64,000 bases of DNA from Zea mays (GCF_902167145.1 NW_023366879.1:1-64000); one strand, 5' to 3'. Positions 1 through 15,500 are shown, counted from the stretch's first letter. The notes: generated from the letters alone by a model not told the origin. Translations and numbers: made by a program.

Positions 1-3000
1 CATAGATTACATTCTTGGATTTCTGGTGGAAACCATTTCTGGTTAAAAACTCGTACGTGTTAGCCTCGGTATTATTGAAAATGGTCATTCATGGCTATTT
101 TCGGCAAAATGGGGGTTGTGTGGCCATTGACATGACCAGAGGCTCATACACCTCACCCCACATATGTTTCCTTGCATAGATCACATTCTTCGGATTTCTG
201 GTGGGAGACATTGATCTTTGACCAGAGGCTCGTACACTCACCCCACATATGTTCCTTGCCATAGATCACATTCTTGGATTTCTGGTGGAGACATTCTTGG
301 TCAACAATCCGTAGGTGTTAGCCTTCAGTGTATTGAAAATGGTCGTTCATGGCTATTTTCGACAAAAATTAGGTGGTTGTGGCCATTGATCGTCGACCAG
401 AGGCTCATACCTCACCCCACATATGTTTCCTTGCCATAGATCACATTCTTGGATTTCTGGTGGAGACCATTTGTGGCAAAAATCCGTAGGTGTTAGCTTT
501 CGATATTATTGAAAATGGTCGTTCATGGCTATTTTCATCAAAAATGGGGGTTGTGTGGCCATTATCATCGACCAGAGGCTATACACCTCACCCCACATAT
601 GTTCCTTGCCATAGATACATTCTTGGATTTCTGGTGGAAACCATTTTCTTGGTTAAAAACTCGTACGTGTTAGCCTTTCGGTATTATTGAAAATGGTCGT
701 TCATGGCTATTTCGGCAAAATGGGGGTTGTGTGGCCATTGATCATCGACCAGAGGCTATACACCTCACCCCACATATGTTCTTGCCATAGATCACATTCT
801 TGGATTTCTGGTGGAGACCATTGATCTTCGACCAGAGGCTCATACACCTCACTACACATATGTTTCCTTGCATAGATCACATTCTTGGTTTCTGGTGGAG
901 ACCATTTCTTGGGCAAAAATCGAATGTGTTAGCCTTCAGTATTTTGAAAAATGGTAATTCATGGCTATTTTCGACAAAAATGGGGTTGTGTGGCCATTGA
1001 TCATCGACTAGAGGCTCATACACCTCACCACATATGTTTCCTTGCCATAGATCACATTCTTGGATTTCTGGTGGAACCATTTCTTGGTCAAAAATCCGTA
1101 CGTGTTAGCCTTCGGTATTATTGAAAATGGTCGCTCATGGCTATTTTCAAGTGTCATGGCTATTTCATAAAAAATGGGGTTGTGTGGCCATTGATCATCG
1201 ACTAGAGGCTCATACACCCCACATATGTTTCCTTGCCATAGATCACATTCTTGGATTTCTGGTGGAACCATTTCTTGGTCAAAAACTCGTACGTGTTAGC
1301 CTTTGGTATTATTGAAAATGGTCGTTCATGGCAATTTTCGGCAAAATGGGGGTTGTGTGGCCATTGATCATCGACCAGAGGCTCGTACACCTCACCCCAC
1401 ATATGTTTCCTAGCCATAGATCACATTCTTGGATTTCTGGTGGAGACCATTTCTTGGTCTAAAATCCGTAGGTGTTAGCCTCTAGTATTATTGAAAATGG
1501 TCGCTCATGGCTATTTCAAGGTCGCTCATGGCTATTTTCATAAAAAATGGGGGTTGTGTGGCCATTTATCATCGACTAGAGGCTCATAAACCTCACCCCA
1601 CATATGTTTCCTTGCCATAGATCACATTCTTGGATTTCTGGTGGAGACCATTTCTTGGTCTAAAATCCGTAGGAGTTAGCCTCTAGTATTATTGAAAATG
1701 GTCGCTCATGGCTATTTTCATAAAAAATGGGGGTTGTGTGGCCATTGATCATCGACCAGAGGCTCGTACACCTCACCCCACATATGTTTCCTTGCCATAG
1801 ATCACATTCTTGGATTTCTGGTGGAGACCATTGATCTTCGACCAGAGGCTCATACACCTCACTACACATATGTTTCCTTGCCATAGATCACATTCTTGAT
1901 TTATGGTGGAGACCATTTCTTGGTCAAAAATTAGTAGGTGTTAGCCTTCGGTATTATTGAAAATGGTCGTTCATGGCTATTTTCGGCAAAATGGGGGTTG
2001 TGTGGCCATTGATCATCGACCAGAGGCTCGTACACCTCACCCCACATATGTTTCCTTGCCATAGATCACATTCTTGGATTTCTGGTGGAGACCATTTCTT
2101 GGTCAAAAATCCGTAGGTGTTAGCCTTCGGTATTATTGAAAATGGTCATTCATGGCTATTTTCGACAAAAATGGGGGTTGTGTGGCCATTGATTATCGAC
2201 CAGACGCTCATACACCTCACCCCACATATGTTTCCTTGCCATAGATCACTGTTTCCTTGCCATAGATCACATTCTTGGATTTCTGGTGGAGACCATTTCT
2301 TGGTTAAAAACTCGTACGTGTTAGCCTTCGGTATTATTGAAAATGGTCGTTCATGGCTATTTTCGGCAAAATGGGGGTTGTGTGGCCATTGATCATCGAC
2401 CAGAGGCTCGTACACCTCACCCCACATATGTTTCCTTGCCATAGATCACATTCTTGGATTTCTGGTGGAGACCATTTCTTGGTCAAAAATCCGTAGTTGT
2501 TAGCCTTCGGTATTATTGAAAATGGTCATTCATGGCTATTTTCGACAAAAATGGGGGTTGTGTGGCCATTGATCATCGACCAGAGGCTCGTAAACCTCAC
2601 CCCACATATGTTTTCTTGCCATAGATCACATTCTTGATTTCTGGTGGAGACCATTTCTTGGTCAAAAATCGGAATGTGTTAGCCTTCGGTACTATTGAAA
2701 ATGGTCGTTCATTGCTATTTTCGACAAAAATGGGGGTTGTGTGGCCATTGATATTCGACCAGAGGCTCATACACCTCACCACATATGTTTCCTTGCCATA
2801 GATCACATTCTTGGATTTATGGTGAGACCATTTCTTGGTCAAAAATCCGTAGGTGTTAGCCTTCGGTATTATTGAAAATGGTCGTTCATGGCTATTTTCG
2901 ACAAAAATGGGGGTTGTGTGGCCATTGATCATCGACCAGAGGCTCGTACACCTCACCCACATATGTTTCCTTGCCATAGATCACATTATCGGATTTCTGG

Positions 3001-3499
3001 TGGAGACCATTTCTTGGTCAAAATCCATACGTGTTAGCCTTCGGTATTATTGAAAATGGTCGTTCATGGCTATTTTCGACAAAAATGGGGTTGTGTGGCC
3101 ATTGATCATCGACCAGAGGCTCATACACCTCACCCCACATATGTTTCCTTGCCATAGATCACATAGATCTTCTTGGATTTCTGGTGGAAACCATTTCTTG
3201 GTTAAAAACTCGTACGTGTTAGCCTTCGGTATTATTGAAAATGGTCATTCATGGCTATTTTCGGCAAAATGGGGGTTGTGTGGCCATTGATCATCGACCA
3301 GAGGCTCGTACACCTCACCCCACATATGTTTCCTTGCCATAGATCACATTCTTGGATTTCTGGTGGAGACCATTTCTTGGTTAAAAATCCGTACGTGTTA
3401 GCCTTTGGTATTTTTGAAAATGGTCATTCATGGCTATTTTCGACAAAAATGGGGGTTGTGTGGCCATTGATCATCGACTAGAGGCTCATACACCTCACC

Positions 3500-6400
3500 C
3501 CACATATGTTTCCTTGCCATAGATCACATTCTTGGATTTCTGGTGGAGACCATTTCTTGGTCAAAAATCCGTAGGTGTTAGCCTTCGGTATTATTGAAAA
3601 TGGTCGTTCATGGCTATTTTCGACAAAAATGGGGGTTCTGTGGCCATTGATCGTCGACCAGAGGCTCATACACCTCACCCCACATATGTTTCCTTGCCAT
3701 AGATCACATTCTTGGATTTCTGGTGGAGACCATTTCTTGGGCAAAAATCCGAATGTGTTAGCCTTTGGTATTTTTGAAAATGGTCATTCATGGCTATTTT
3801 CGACAAAAATGGGGTTGTCTGGCCATTGATCTTCGACCAGAGGCTCATACACCTCACTACACATATGTTTCCTTGCCATAGATCACATTCTTGGATTTAT
3901 GGTGGAGACCATTTCTTGGTCAAAAATCCGTAGGTGTTAGCCTTCAGTGTCATTGAAAATGGTCGTTCATGGCTATTTTCGACAAAATGGGGGTTGTGTG
4001 GCCATTGATCATCGACCAGAGGCTCATACACCTCACCCCACATATGTTTCCTTGCCATAGATAACATTCTTGGATTTTTGGTGGAGACCATTTCTTGGTC
4101 AAAAATCCGTAGGTCTTAGCCTCTAATATTATTGAATATGGTCGCTCATGGCTATTTTCGGCAAAATGGGGGTTGTGTGGCCATTGATCATCGACCAGAG
4201 GCTCGTACACCTCACCCCACATATGTTTCCTTGCCATAGATCACATTCTTGGATTTCTGGTGGAGACCATTTCTTGGTTAAAAATCCGTACGTGTTAGCC
4301 TTTGGTATTTTTGAAAATGGTCATTCATGGCTATTTTCGACAAAAATGGGGGTTGTGTGGCCATTGATCATCGACTAGAGGCTCATACACCTCACCCCAC
4401 ATATGTTTCCTTGCCATAGATCACATTCTTGGATTTCTGGTGGAGACCATTTCTTGGTCAAAAATCCGTAGGTGTTAGCCTTCGGTATTATTGAAAATGG
4501 TCGTTCATGGCTATTTTCGACAAAAATGGGGGTTGTGTGGCATTGATCATCGACCAGACGCTCATACACCTCACCCCACATATGTGTCCTTGCCATAGAT
4601 CACATTCTTGGATTTCTGGTGGAGACCATTTCTTGGTCTAAAATCCGTAGGGTGTTAGCCTCTAGTATTATTGAAAATGGTCGCTCATGGCTATTTTCAA
4701 GGTCGCTCATGGCTATTTTCATAAAAAATGGGGTTGTGTGGCCATTTATCATCGACTAGAGGCTCATAAACCTCACCCCACATATGTTTCCTTGCCATAG
4801 ATTACATTCTTGGATTTCTGGTGGAAACCATTTCTTGGTTAAAAACTCGTACGTGTTAGCCTTCGGTATATTGAAAATGGTCCATTCATGGCTATTTTCA
4901 GCAAAATGGGGGTTGTGTGGCCATTGATCGTCGACCAGAGGCTCATACACATCACCCCACATATGTTTCCTTGTCGTAGATCACATTCTTGGATTTCTGG
5001 TGGAGACCATTTCTTGGTCAAAAATTCGTAGGTGTTAGCCTTCGATATTATTGAAAATGGTCGTTCATGGCTATTTTCGACAAAAATGGGGGTTGTGTGG
5101 CCATTGATCATTGACTACAGGCTCATACACCTCACCCCACATATGTTTCCTTGCCATAGATCACATTCTTGGATTTCTGGTGGAGACCATTTCTTGGTCA
5201 AAAATCCGTAGGTGTTAGCCTTCGGTATTATTGAAAATGGTCGTTCATGGCTATGTTCGACAAAAATGGGGGTTGTGTGGCCATTGATCGTCGACCAGAG
5301 GCTCATACACCTCACCCCACATATGTTTCCTTGCCATAGATCACATTCTTGGATTTCTGGTGGAGGACCATTTCTTGGGCAAAAATCCGAATGTGTTAGC
5401 CTTTGGTATTTTTGAAAATGGTCATTCATGGCTATTTTCGACAAAAATGGGGGTTGTGTGGCCATTGATCTTCGACCAGAGGCTCATACACCTCACTACA
5501 CATATGTTTCCTTGCCATAGATCACATTCTTGGATTTATGGTGGAGGACCATTTCTTGGTCAAAAATCCGTAGGTTGTTAGCCTTCAGTGGTCATTGAAA
5601 ATGGTCGTTCATGGCTATTTTCGACAAAAATGGGGGTTGTGTGGCCATTGATCATCGACCAGAGGCTCATACACCTCACCCCACATATGTTTCCTTGCCA
5701 TAGATCACATTCTTGGATTTCTGGTGGAGACCATTTCTTGGTCAAAATCCGTAGGTCTTAGCCTCTAATATTATTGAAAATGGTCGCTCATGGCTATTTT
5801 CGGCAAAATGGGGGTTGTGTGGCCATTGATCATCGACCAGAGGCTCGTACACCTCACCCCACATATGTTTCCTTGCCATAGATCACATCTTGGATTTCTG
5901 GTGGAGACCATTTCTTGGTTAAAAATCCGTACGTGTTAGCCTTTGGTATTTTTGAAAATGGTCATTCATGGCTATTTCGACAAAAATGGGGGTTGTGTGG
6001 CCATTGATCATCGACTAGAGGCTCATACACCTCACCCCACATATGTTTCCTTGCCATAGATGACATTCTTGGATTTCTGGTGGAGACCATTTCTTGGTCA
6101 AAAATCCGTAGGTGTTAGCCTTCGGTATTATTGAAAATGGTCGTTCATGGCTATTTTCGACAAAAATGGGGGTTGTGTGGCCATTGATCATCGACCAGAC
6201 GCTCATACAGCTCACCCCACATATGTTTCCTTGCCATAGATCACATTCTTGGATTTCTGGTGGAGACCATTTCTTGGTCTAAAATCCGTAGGTGTTAGCC
6301 TCTAGTATTATTGAAAATGGTCGCTCATGGCTATTTTCAAGGTCGCTCATGGCTATTTTCATAAAAAATGGGGTTGTGTGGCCATTTATCATCGACTAGA

Positions 6401-6740
6401 GGCTCATAAACCTCACCCCACATATGTTTCCTTGCCATAGATTACATTCTTGGATTTCTGGTGGAAACCATTTCCTTGGTTAAAAACTCGTACGTGTTAG
6501 CCTTCGGTATTATTGAAAATGGTCATTCATGGCTATTTTCGGCAAAATGGGGGTTGTGTGGCCATTGATCGTCGACCAGAGGCTCATACACCTCACCCCA
6601 CATATGTTTCCTTGTCGTAGATCACATTCTTGGATTTCTGGTGGAGACCATTTCTTGGTCAAAAATCCGTAGGTGTTAGCCTTCGATATTATTGAAAATG
6701 GTCGTTCATGGCTATTTTCGACAAAAATGGGGGGTTGTGT
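3500..6740 (+). repeat. Tandem segmental duplication of K180 monomers, offset about 1640 bp
   Basis: The order of monomer variants from about 3.5 to 5.1 kb recurs from about 5.2 to 6.7 kb. Each copy holds a GCAAAAATCCGAATG variant, the CACTACACATATG variant, a 202-bp monomer (4686 and 6325, 1639 bp apart) and then the TTAAAAACTCGTACG partner. Ends are approximate because I aligned by eye. Confidence 0.65.
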
Positions 6741-9700
6741 GGCCATTGATCATCGACCAGAGGCTCATACACCTCACCCCACATATGTTTCCTTGCCATA
6801 GATCACATTCTTGGATTTCTGGTGGAGACCATTTCTTGGTTAAAAACTCGAACGTGTTAGCCTTCGGTATTATTGAAAATGGTCGTTCATGGCTATTTTC
6901 GGCAAAATGGGGGTTGTGTGGCCATTTATCATCGACCAGAGGCTCATACACCTCACCCCACATATGTTTCCTGCCATAGATCACATTCTTGGATTTCTGG
7001 TGGAGACCATTTCTTGGTCTAAAATCCGTAGGTGTTAGCCTCTAGTATTATTGAAAATGGTCGCTCATGGCTATTTTCAAGGTCGTTCATGGCTATTTTT
7101 CGACAAAAATGCGGTTGTGTGGCCATTGATCATCGACCAGACGCTCATACACCTCACCCCACATATGTTTCCTTGCCATAGATCACACTCTTGGATTTCT
7201 GGTGGAGACCATTTCTTGGTCAAAAATCCGTAGGTGTTAGCCTTCGGTATTATTGAAAATGGGTCGTTCATGGCTATTTTCGACAAAAATGGGGGTTGTG
7301 TGGCCATTGATCATCGACCAGAGGCTCATCACCTCACCCCACATATGTTTCCTTGCCATAGATCACATTCTTGGATTTCTGGTGGAGACCATTTCTTGGT
7401 CTAAAATCCGTAGGTGTTAGCCTCTAGTATTATTGAAAATGGTCGCTCATGGCTATTTTCAAGGTCGCTCATGGCTATTTTCATAAAAAATGGGGGTTCT
7501 GTGGCCATTGATCGTCGACCAGAGGCTCGTACACCTCACCCCACATATGTTTCCTTGTCATAGATCACATTCTTAGATTTCTGGTGGAGACCATTTCTTG
7601 GTTAAAAACTCGTACGTGTTAGCCTTTGGTATTATTGAAAATGGTCATTCATGGCTATTTTCGGCAAAATGGGGGTTTGTGTGGCCATTGATCATCGACC
7701 AGACGCTCATTCACCTCACCCCACATATGTTTCCTTGCCATAGATCACATTCTTGGATTTCTGGTGGAGACCATTTCTTGGTCAAAAATCCGTAGGTGTT
7801 AGCCTTCGGTATTATTGTAAATGGTCATTCATGGCTATTTTCGACAAAAATGGGGGTTGTGTGGCCATTGATCATCGACCAGAGGCTCATACACCTCACC
7901 CCACATATGTTTCCTTTCCATAGATCACATTCTTGGATTTCTGGTGGAGACCATTTCTTGGTCAAAAATCCGTAGGTCTTAGCCTCTAGTATTATTGAAA
8001 ATGGTCGCTCATGGCTATTTTCGACAAAAATGGGGGTTGTGTGGCCATTGATCTTCGACCAGAGGCTCATACACCTCACTACACATATGTTTCCTTGCCA
8101 TAGATCACATTCTTGGATTTATGGTGGAGACCATTTCTTGGTCAAAAATCCGTAGGTGTTAGCCTTCAGTGTCATTGAAAATGGTCGTTCATGGCTATTT
8201 TCGACAAAAATTAGGGTTGTGTGGCCATTGATCGTCGACCAGAGGCTCATACACCTCACCCCACATATGTTTCCTTGCCATAGATCACATTCTTGGATTT
8301 CTGGTGGAGACCATTTCTTGGTCAAAATCCGTAGGTGTTAGCCTTCAGTATTATTGAAATGGTCGTTCATGGCTATTTTCGACAAAAATGGGGGTTGTGT
8401 GGCCATTGATCATCGACCAGACGCTCATACACCTCACCCCACATATGTTTCCTTGCCATAGATCACATTCTTGGATTTCTGGTGGAGACCATTTCTTGGT
8501 TAAAAACTCGTACGTGTTAGCCTTCGATATTATTGAAAATGGTCATTCATGGCTATTTTCGGCAAAATGGGGGTTGTGTGGCCATTGATCATCGACCAGA
8601 GGCTCGTACACCTCACCCCCACATATGTTTCCTTGCCATAGATCACATTCTTGGATTTCTGGTGGAGACCATTTCTTGGTTAAAAATCCGTACGTGTTAG
8701 CCTTTGGTATTTTTGAAAATGGTCATTCATGGCTATTTTCGACAAAAATGGGGGTTGTGTGGCCATTGATCATCGACTAGAGGCTCATACACCTCACCCC
8801 ACAAATGTTTCCTTGCCATAGATCACATTCTTGGAATTTCTGGTGGAGACCATTTCTTGGTCAAAAATCCGTAGGTGTTAGCCTTCGGTATTATTGAAAA
8901 TGGTCGTTCATGGCTATTTTCGACAAAAATGGGGGTTGTGTGGCCATTGATCATCGACCAGACGCTCATACACCTCACCCCACATATGTTTCCTTGCCAT
9001 AGGTAACATTCTTGGATTTCTGGTGGAGACCATTTCTTGGTCTAAAATCCGTAGGTGTTAGCCTCTAGTATTATTGAAAATGGTCGCTCGTGGCTATTTT
9101 CAAGGTCGCTCATGGCTATTTTCATAAAAAATGGGGGTTGTGTGGCCATTTATCATCGACTAGAGGCTCATACACCTCACCCCACATATGTTTCCTTGCC
9201 ATAGATCACATTCTTGGATTTCTGGTGGGAGACCATTTCTTGGTTAAAAACTCGTACGTGTTAGCCTTTGGTATTATTGAAAATGGTCATTCATGGCTAT
9301 TTTCGGCAAAATGGGGTTGTGTGGCCATTGATCATCGACCAGACGCTCATACACCTCACCCCACATATGTTTCCTTGCCATAGATCACATTCTTGGATTT
9401 CTGGTGGAGACCATTTCTTGGTCAAAAATCCGTAGGTGTTAGCCTTCGGTATTATTGTAAATAGTCATTCATGGCTATTTTCGACAAAAATGGGGGTTGT
9501 GTGGCCATTGATCATCGACCAGAGGCTCATACACCTCACCCCACATATGTTTCCTTGCCATAGATCACATTCTTGGATTTCTGGTGGAGACCATTTCTTG
9601 GTCAAAAATCCGTAGGTGTTAGCCTTCGGTATTATTGAAAATGGTCGTTCATGGCTATTTTCGACAAAAATGGGGGTTGTGTGGCCATTGATCATCGACC

Positions 9701-12599
9701 AGACGCTCATACACCTCACCCCACATATGTTCCTTGCCATAGATCTCATTCTTGGATTTCTGGTGGAGACCATTTCTTGGTTAAAAACTCGTACGTGTTA
9801 GCCTTTGGTATTTTTGAAAATGGTCATTCAAGGCTATTTTCGACAAAAATGGGAGTTGTGTGGTCATTGATCTTCGACCAGAGGCTCATACACCTCACTA
9901 CACATATGTTTCCTTGCCATAGATCACATTCTTGGATTTATGGTGGAGACCATTTCTTGGTCAAAAATCCGTAGGTGTTAGCCTTCAGTGTCATTGAAAA
10001 TGGTCGTTGATGGCTATTTTCGACAAAAATTAGGGTTGTGTGGCCATTGATCGTCGACCAGAGGCTCATACACCTCACCACACATATGTTTCCTTGCCAT
10101 AGATCACATTCTTGGATTTCTGGTGGAGACCATTTCTTGGTCAAAATCCGTAGCTGTTAGCCTTCGGTATTATTGAAAATGGTCGTTCATGGCTATTTTC
10201 GACAAAAATGGGGGTTGTGTGGCCATTGATCATCGACCAGACGCTCATACACCTCACCCCACATATGTTTCCTTGCCATAGATCACATTCTTGGATTTCT
10301 GGTGGTGACCATTTTTTGGTCTAAATCCATAGGTGTTAGCCTCTAGTATTATTGAAAATGGTCGCTCATGGCTATTTTCAAGGTCGCTCATGGCTATTTT
10401 CATAAAAAATGGGGGTTGTGTGGCCATTTATCATCGACTAGAGGCTCATAAACCTCACCCCACATATGTTTCCTTGCCATAGATTACATTCTTGGATTTC
10501 TGGTGGAAACCATTTCTTGGTTAAAAACTCGTACGTGTTAGCCTTCGGTATTATTGAAAATGGTCATTCATGGCTATTTTCGGCAAAATGGGGGTTGTGT
10601 GGCCACTGATCATTGACCAGAGGCTCGTACACCTCACCCCACATATGTTTCCTTGCCATAGATCACATTCTTGGATTTCTAGTGGAGACCATTCTTGTCA
10701 AAAATCAGTAGGTGTTAGCCTTCGGTATTATTGAAAATGGTCGTTCATGGCTATTTTCGACAAAAATAGGGGTTGTGTGGCCATTGATCATCGACTAGAG
10801 GCTCATACACCTCGCCCCACATATGTTTCCTTGCCATAGATCACATTCTTGGATTTCTGGTGGAGACCATTTCTTGGTCAAAAATCCGTAGGTGTTAGCC
10901 TTCGGTATTATTGAAAATGGTCGTTCATGGCTATTTTCGACAAAAATGGGGGTTGTGTGGCCATTGATCATCGACCAGACGCTCATACACCTCACCCCAC
11001 ATATGTTTCCTTGCCATAGATCACATTCTTGGATTTCTGGTGGAGACCATTTCTTGGTCTAAAATCTGTAGGTGTTAGCCTCTAGTATTATTGAAAATGG
11101 TCGCTCATGGCTATTTTAAAGGTCGCTCATGGCTATTTTCATAAAAAATGGGGGTTGTGTGGCCATTTATCATCGACTAGAGGCTCATAAACCTCACCCC
11201 ACATATGTTTCCTTGGCATAGATTACATTCTTGGATTTCTGGTGGAAACCATTTCTTGGTTAAAAACTCGTACGTGTTAGCCTTCGGTATTATTGAAAAT
11301 GGTCATTCATGGCTATTTTCGGCAAAATGGGGGTTGTGTGGCCATTGATCATCGACCAGAGGCTCATACACCTCACCCCACATATGTTTCCTTCTCATAG
11401 ATCACATTCTTGGATTTCTGGTGGAGACCATTTCTTGGTCAAAAATCTGTAGGTGTTAGCCTTCGATATTATTGAAAATGGTCGTTCATGGCTATTTTCG
11501 ACAAAAATGGGGGTTGTGTGGCCATTGATCATCGACCAGAGGCTCATACACCCCACCCCACATATGTTTCCTTGCCATAGATCACATTCTTGGATTTCTG
11601 GTGGAGACCATTTCTTGGTTAAAAACTCGTACGTGTTAGCCTTTGGTATTATTGAAAATGGTCATTCATGGCTATTTTCGGCAAAATGGGGGTTGTGTGG
11701 CCATTGATCGTCGACCAGAGGCTCATACACCTCACCCCACACATGTTTCCTTGCCATAGATCACATTCTTGGATTTCTGGTGGAGACCATTTCTTGGTCA
11801 AAAATCCGTAGGTGTTAGCCTTCAATGTCATTGAAAATGGTCGTTCATGGCTATTTTCGACAAAAATTAGGGTTGTGTGGCCATTGATCATCGACCAGAG
11901 GCTCATACACCTCACCCCACATATGTTTCCTTGCCATAGATCACATTCTTGGATTTCTGGTGGAGACCATTTCTTGGGCAAAAATCCGTAGGTGTTAGCC
12001 TTTGGTATTTTTGAAAATGGTCATTCATGGCTATTTTCGACAAAAATGGGGGTTGTGTGGCCATTGATCTTCGACCAGAGGCTCATACACCTCACTACAC
12101 ATATGTTTCCTTGCCATAAATCACATTCTTGGATTTATGGTGGAGACCATTTCTTGGTGAAAAATCCGTAGGTGTTAGCCTTCAGTGTCATTGAAAATGG
12201 TCGTTCATGGCTATTTTCGACAAAAATTAGGGTTGTGTGGCCATTGATCGTCGACCAGAGGCTCATACACCTCACCCCACATATGTTTCCTTGCCATAGA
12301 TCACATTCTTGGATTTCTGGTGGAGACCATTTCTTGGTCAAAAATCCGTAGGTGTTAGCCTTCGGTATTATTGAAAATGGTCGTTCATGGCTATTTTCGA
12401 CAAAAATGGGGGTTGTGTGGCCATTGATCATCGACCTGACGCTCATACACCTCACCCCACATATGTTTCCTTGCCATAGATCACATTCTTTGATTTCTGG
12501 TGGAGACCATTTCTTGGTCTAAAATCCGTAGGTGTTAGCCTCTAGTATTATTGAAAATGGTCGCTCATGGCTATTTTCAAGGTCGCTCATGGCTATTTT

Positions 12600-13820
12600 C
12601 GACAAAAATGGGGGTTGTGTGGCCATTTATCATCGACTAGAGGCTCATAAACCTCACCCCACATATGTTTCCTTGCCATAGATCACATTCTTGGATTTCT
12701 GGTGGAGACCATTTCTTGGTTAAAAACTCGTACGTGTTAGCCTTCGGTATTATTGAAAATGGTCGTTCATGGCTATTTTCGGCAAAATGGGGGTTGTGTG
12801 GCCATTGATCATCGACCAGAGGCTCGTACACCTCACCCCACATATGTTTCCTTGCCATAGATCACATTCCTGGATTTCTGGTGGAGACCATTTCTTGGTC
12901 AAAAATCCGTACGTGTTAGCCTTTGGTATTTTTGAAAATGGTCATTCATGGCTATTTTCGACAAAAATGGGGGTTGTGTGGCCATTGATCTTCGACCAGA
13001 GGCTCATACACCTCACTACACATATGTTTCCTTGCCATAGATCACATTCTTGGATTTATGGTGGAGACCATTTCTTGGTCAAAAATCCTTAGGTGTTATC
13101 CTTCAGTGTCATTGAAAATGGTCGTTCATGGCTATTTTCGACAAAAATTAGGGTTGTGTGGCCATTGATCGTCGACCAGAGGCTCATACACCTCACCCCA
13201 CATATGTTTCCTTGCCATAGATCACATTCTTGGATTTCTGGTGGAGACCATTTCTTGGTCAAAAATCTGTAGGTCTTAGCCTCTAGTATTATTGAAAATG
13301 GTCGCTCATGGCTATTTTCATAAAAAATGGGGGTTGTGTGGCCATTTATCATCGACTAGAGGCTCATAAACCTCACCCTACATATGTTTCCTTGCCATAG
13401 ATCACATTCTTGGATTTCTGGTGGAGACCATTTCTTGGTTAAAAACTCGTACGTGTTAGCCTTCGGTATTATTGAAAATGGTCGTTCATGGCTATTTTCG
13501 GCAAAATGGGGGTTGTGTGGCCATTGATCATTGACCAAAGGCTCGTACACCTCACCCCACATATGTTTCCTTGCCATAGATCACATTCTTGGATTTCTGG
13601 TGGAGACCATTTCTTGGTCAAAAATCCGTACGTGTTAGCCTTTGGTATTTTTGAAAATGGTCATTCATGGCTATTTTCGACAAAAATGGGGGTTGTGTGG
13701 CCATTTATCATCGACTAGAGGCTCATAAACCTCACCCCACATATGTTTCCTTGCCATAGATCACATTCTTGGATTTCTGGTGGAGACCATTTCTTGGTCT
13801 AAAATCCGTAGGTGTTAGCC
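12600..13820 (+). repeat. Four-monomer tandem duplication, offset 719 bp
   Basis: The run of variants beginning with CATAAACC near 12640 recurs at about 13360. Matching points at 12769 and 13488 are 719 bp apart. The downstream sequence, with GTACG followed by TATTTTTGAAAATGGTCATTC, is also shared. The right-hand copy then continues differently. Confidence 0.6.
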
Positions 13821-15060
13821 TCTAGTATTATTGAAAATGGTCGCTCATGGCTATTGTCAAGGTCGCTCATGGCTATTTTCATAAAAAATGGGGGTTGTGT
13901 GGCCATTTATCATCGACTAGAGGCTCATAAACCTCACCCCACATATGTTTCCTTGCCATAGTTCACATTCTTGGATTTCTGGTGGAGACCATTTCTTGGT
14001 CAAAATCCGTAGGTGTTAGCCTTCGGTATTATTGAAAATGGTCGTTCATGGCTATTTTCGACAAAAATGGGGGTTGTGTGGCCATTGATCATCGACTAGA
14101 GGCTCATACACCTCACCCCACATATGTTTCCTTGCCATAGATCACATTCTTGGATTTCTGGTGGAGACCATTTCTTGGTCAAAAATCCGTAGGTGTTAGC
14201 CTTCGGTATTATTGAAAATGGTCGTTCATGGCTATTTTCGGCAAAATGGGGGTTGTGTGGCCATTGATCGTCGACCAGAGGCTCATACACCTCACCCCAC
14301 ATATGTTTCCTTGTCGTAGATCACATTCTTGGATTTCTGGTGGAGACCATTTCTTGGTTAAAAACTCGTACGTGTTAGCCTTCGGTATTATTGAAAATGG
14401 TCATTCATGGCTATTTTCGGCAAAATGGGGGTTGTGTGGCCATTGATCGTCGACTAGAGGCTCATACACCTCACCCCACATATGTTTCCTTGTCGTAGAT
14501 CACATTCTTGGATTTCTGGTGGAGACCATTTCTTGGTCAAAAATCCGTAGGTCTTAGCCTCTAGTATTATTGAAAATGGTCGCTCATGGCTATTTTCAGC
14601 AAAAATGGGGGTTGTGTGGCCATTGATCGTCGACCAGAGGCTCATACACCTCACCCCACATATGTTTCCTTGCCATAGATCACATTCTTGGATTTCTGGT
14701 GGAGACCATTTCTTGGTCAAAAATCCGTAGGTCTTAGCCTCTAATAATATTGAAAATCGTCGCTCATGGCTATTTTCGGCAAAATGGGGGTTGTGTGGCC
14801 ATTGATCATCGACCAGAGGCTCGTACACCTCACCCCACATATGTTTCCTTGCCATAGATCACATTCTTGGATTTCTGGTGGAGACCATTTCTTGGTCAAA
14901 AATTCGTAGGTGTTAGCCTTTGGTATTATTGAAAATGGTCATTCATGGCTATTTTCGGCAAAATGGGGGTAGTGTGGCCATTGATCATCGACCAGAGGCT
15001 CATACACCTCACCCACATATGTTTCCTTGCCATAGATCACATTCTTGGATTTCTGGTGGA

Positions 15061-15500
15061 GACCATTTCTTGGTCAAAAATCCGTAGGTCTTAGCCTCTA
15101 GTATTATTGAAAATGGTCGCTGTTAGCCTTCGGTATTATTGAAAATGGTCATTCATGGCTATTTTTGACAAAAATGGGGGTTGTGTGGCCATTGATCATC
15201 GAGTAGAGGCTCATACACCTCACTACACATATGTTTCCTTGCCATAGATCACATTCTTGGATTTCTGGTGGAGACCATTTCTTGGTCTAAAATCCGTAGG
15301 TGTTAGCCTCTAGTATTATTGAAAATTGTCGCTCATGGCTATTTTCAAGGTCGCTCATGGCTATTTTCATAAAAAATGGGGGTTGTGTGGCCATTTATCA
15401 TCGACTAGAGGCTCATAAACCTCACCCCACATATGTTTCCTTGCCATAGATTACATTCTTGGATTTCTGGTGGAAACCATTTCTTGGTTAAAAACTCGTA
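15061..15500 (+). repeat. Truncated K180 monomer with GGTCGC/TGTTAGCC junction
   Basis: At 15115-15128 a monomer jumps from GGTCGC straight into TGTTAGCC, losing most of a unit. The following bases carry two further rare variants: TTTTTGACAAAAATG and CACTACACATATG. The same combination lies in inverted orientation near 51130-51510, and the junction alone recurs at 54271-54283, so it marks copies of one ancestral segment. Confidence 0.8.
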
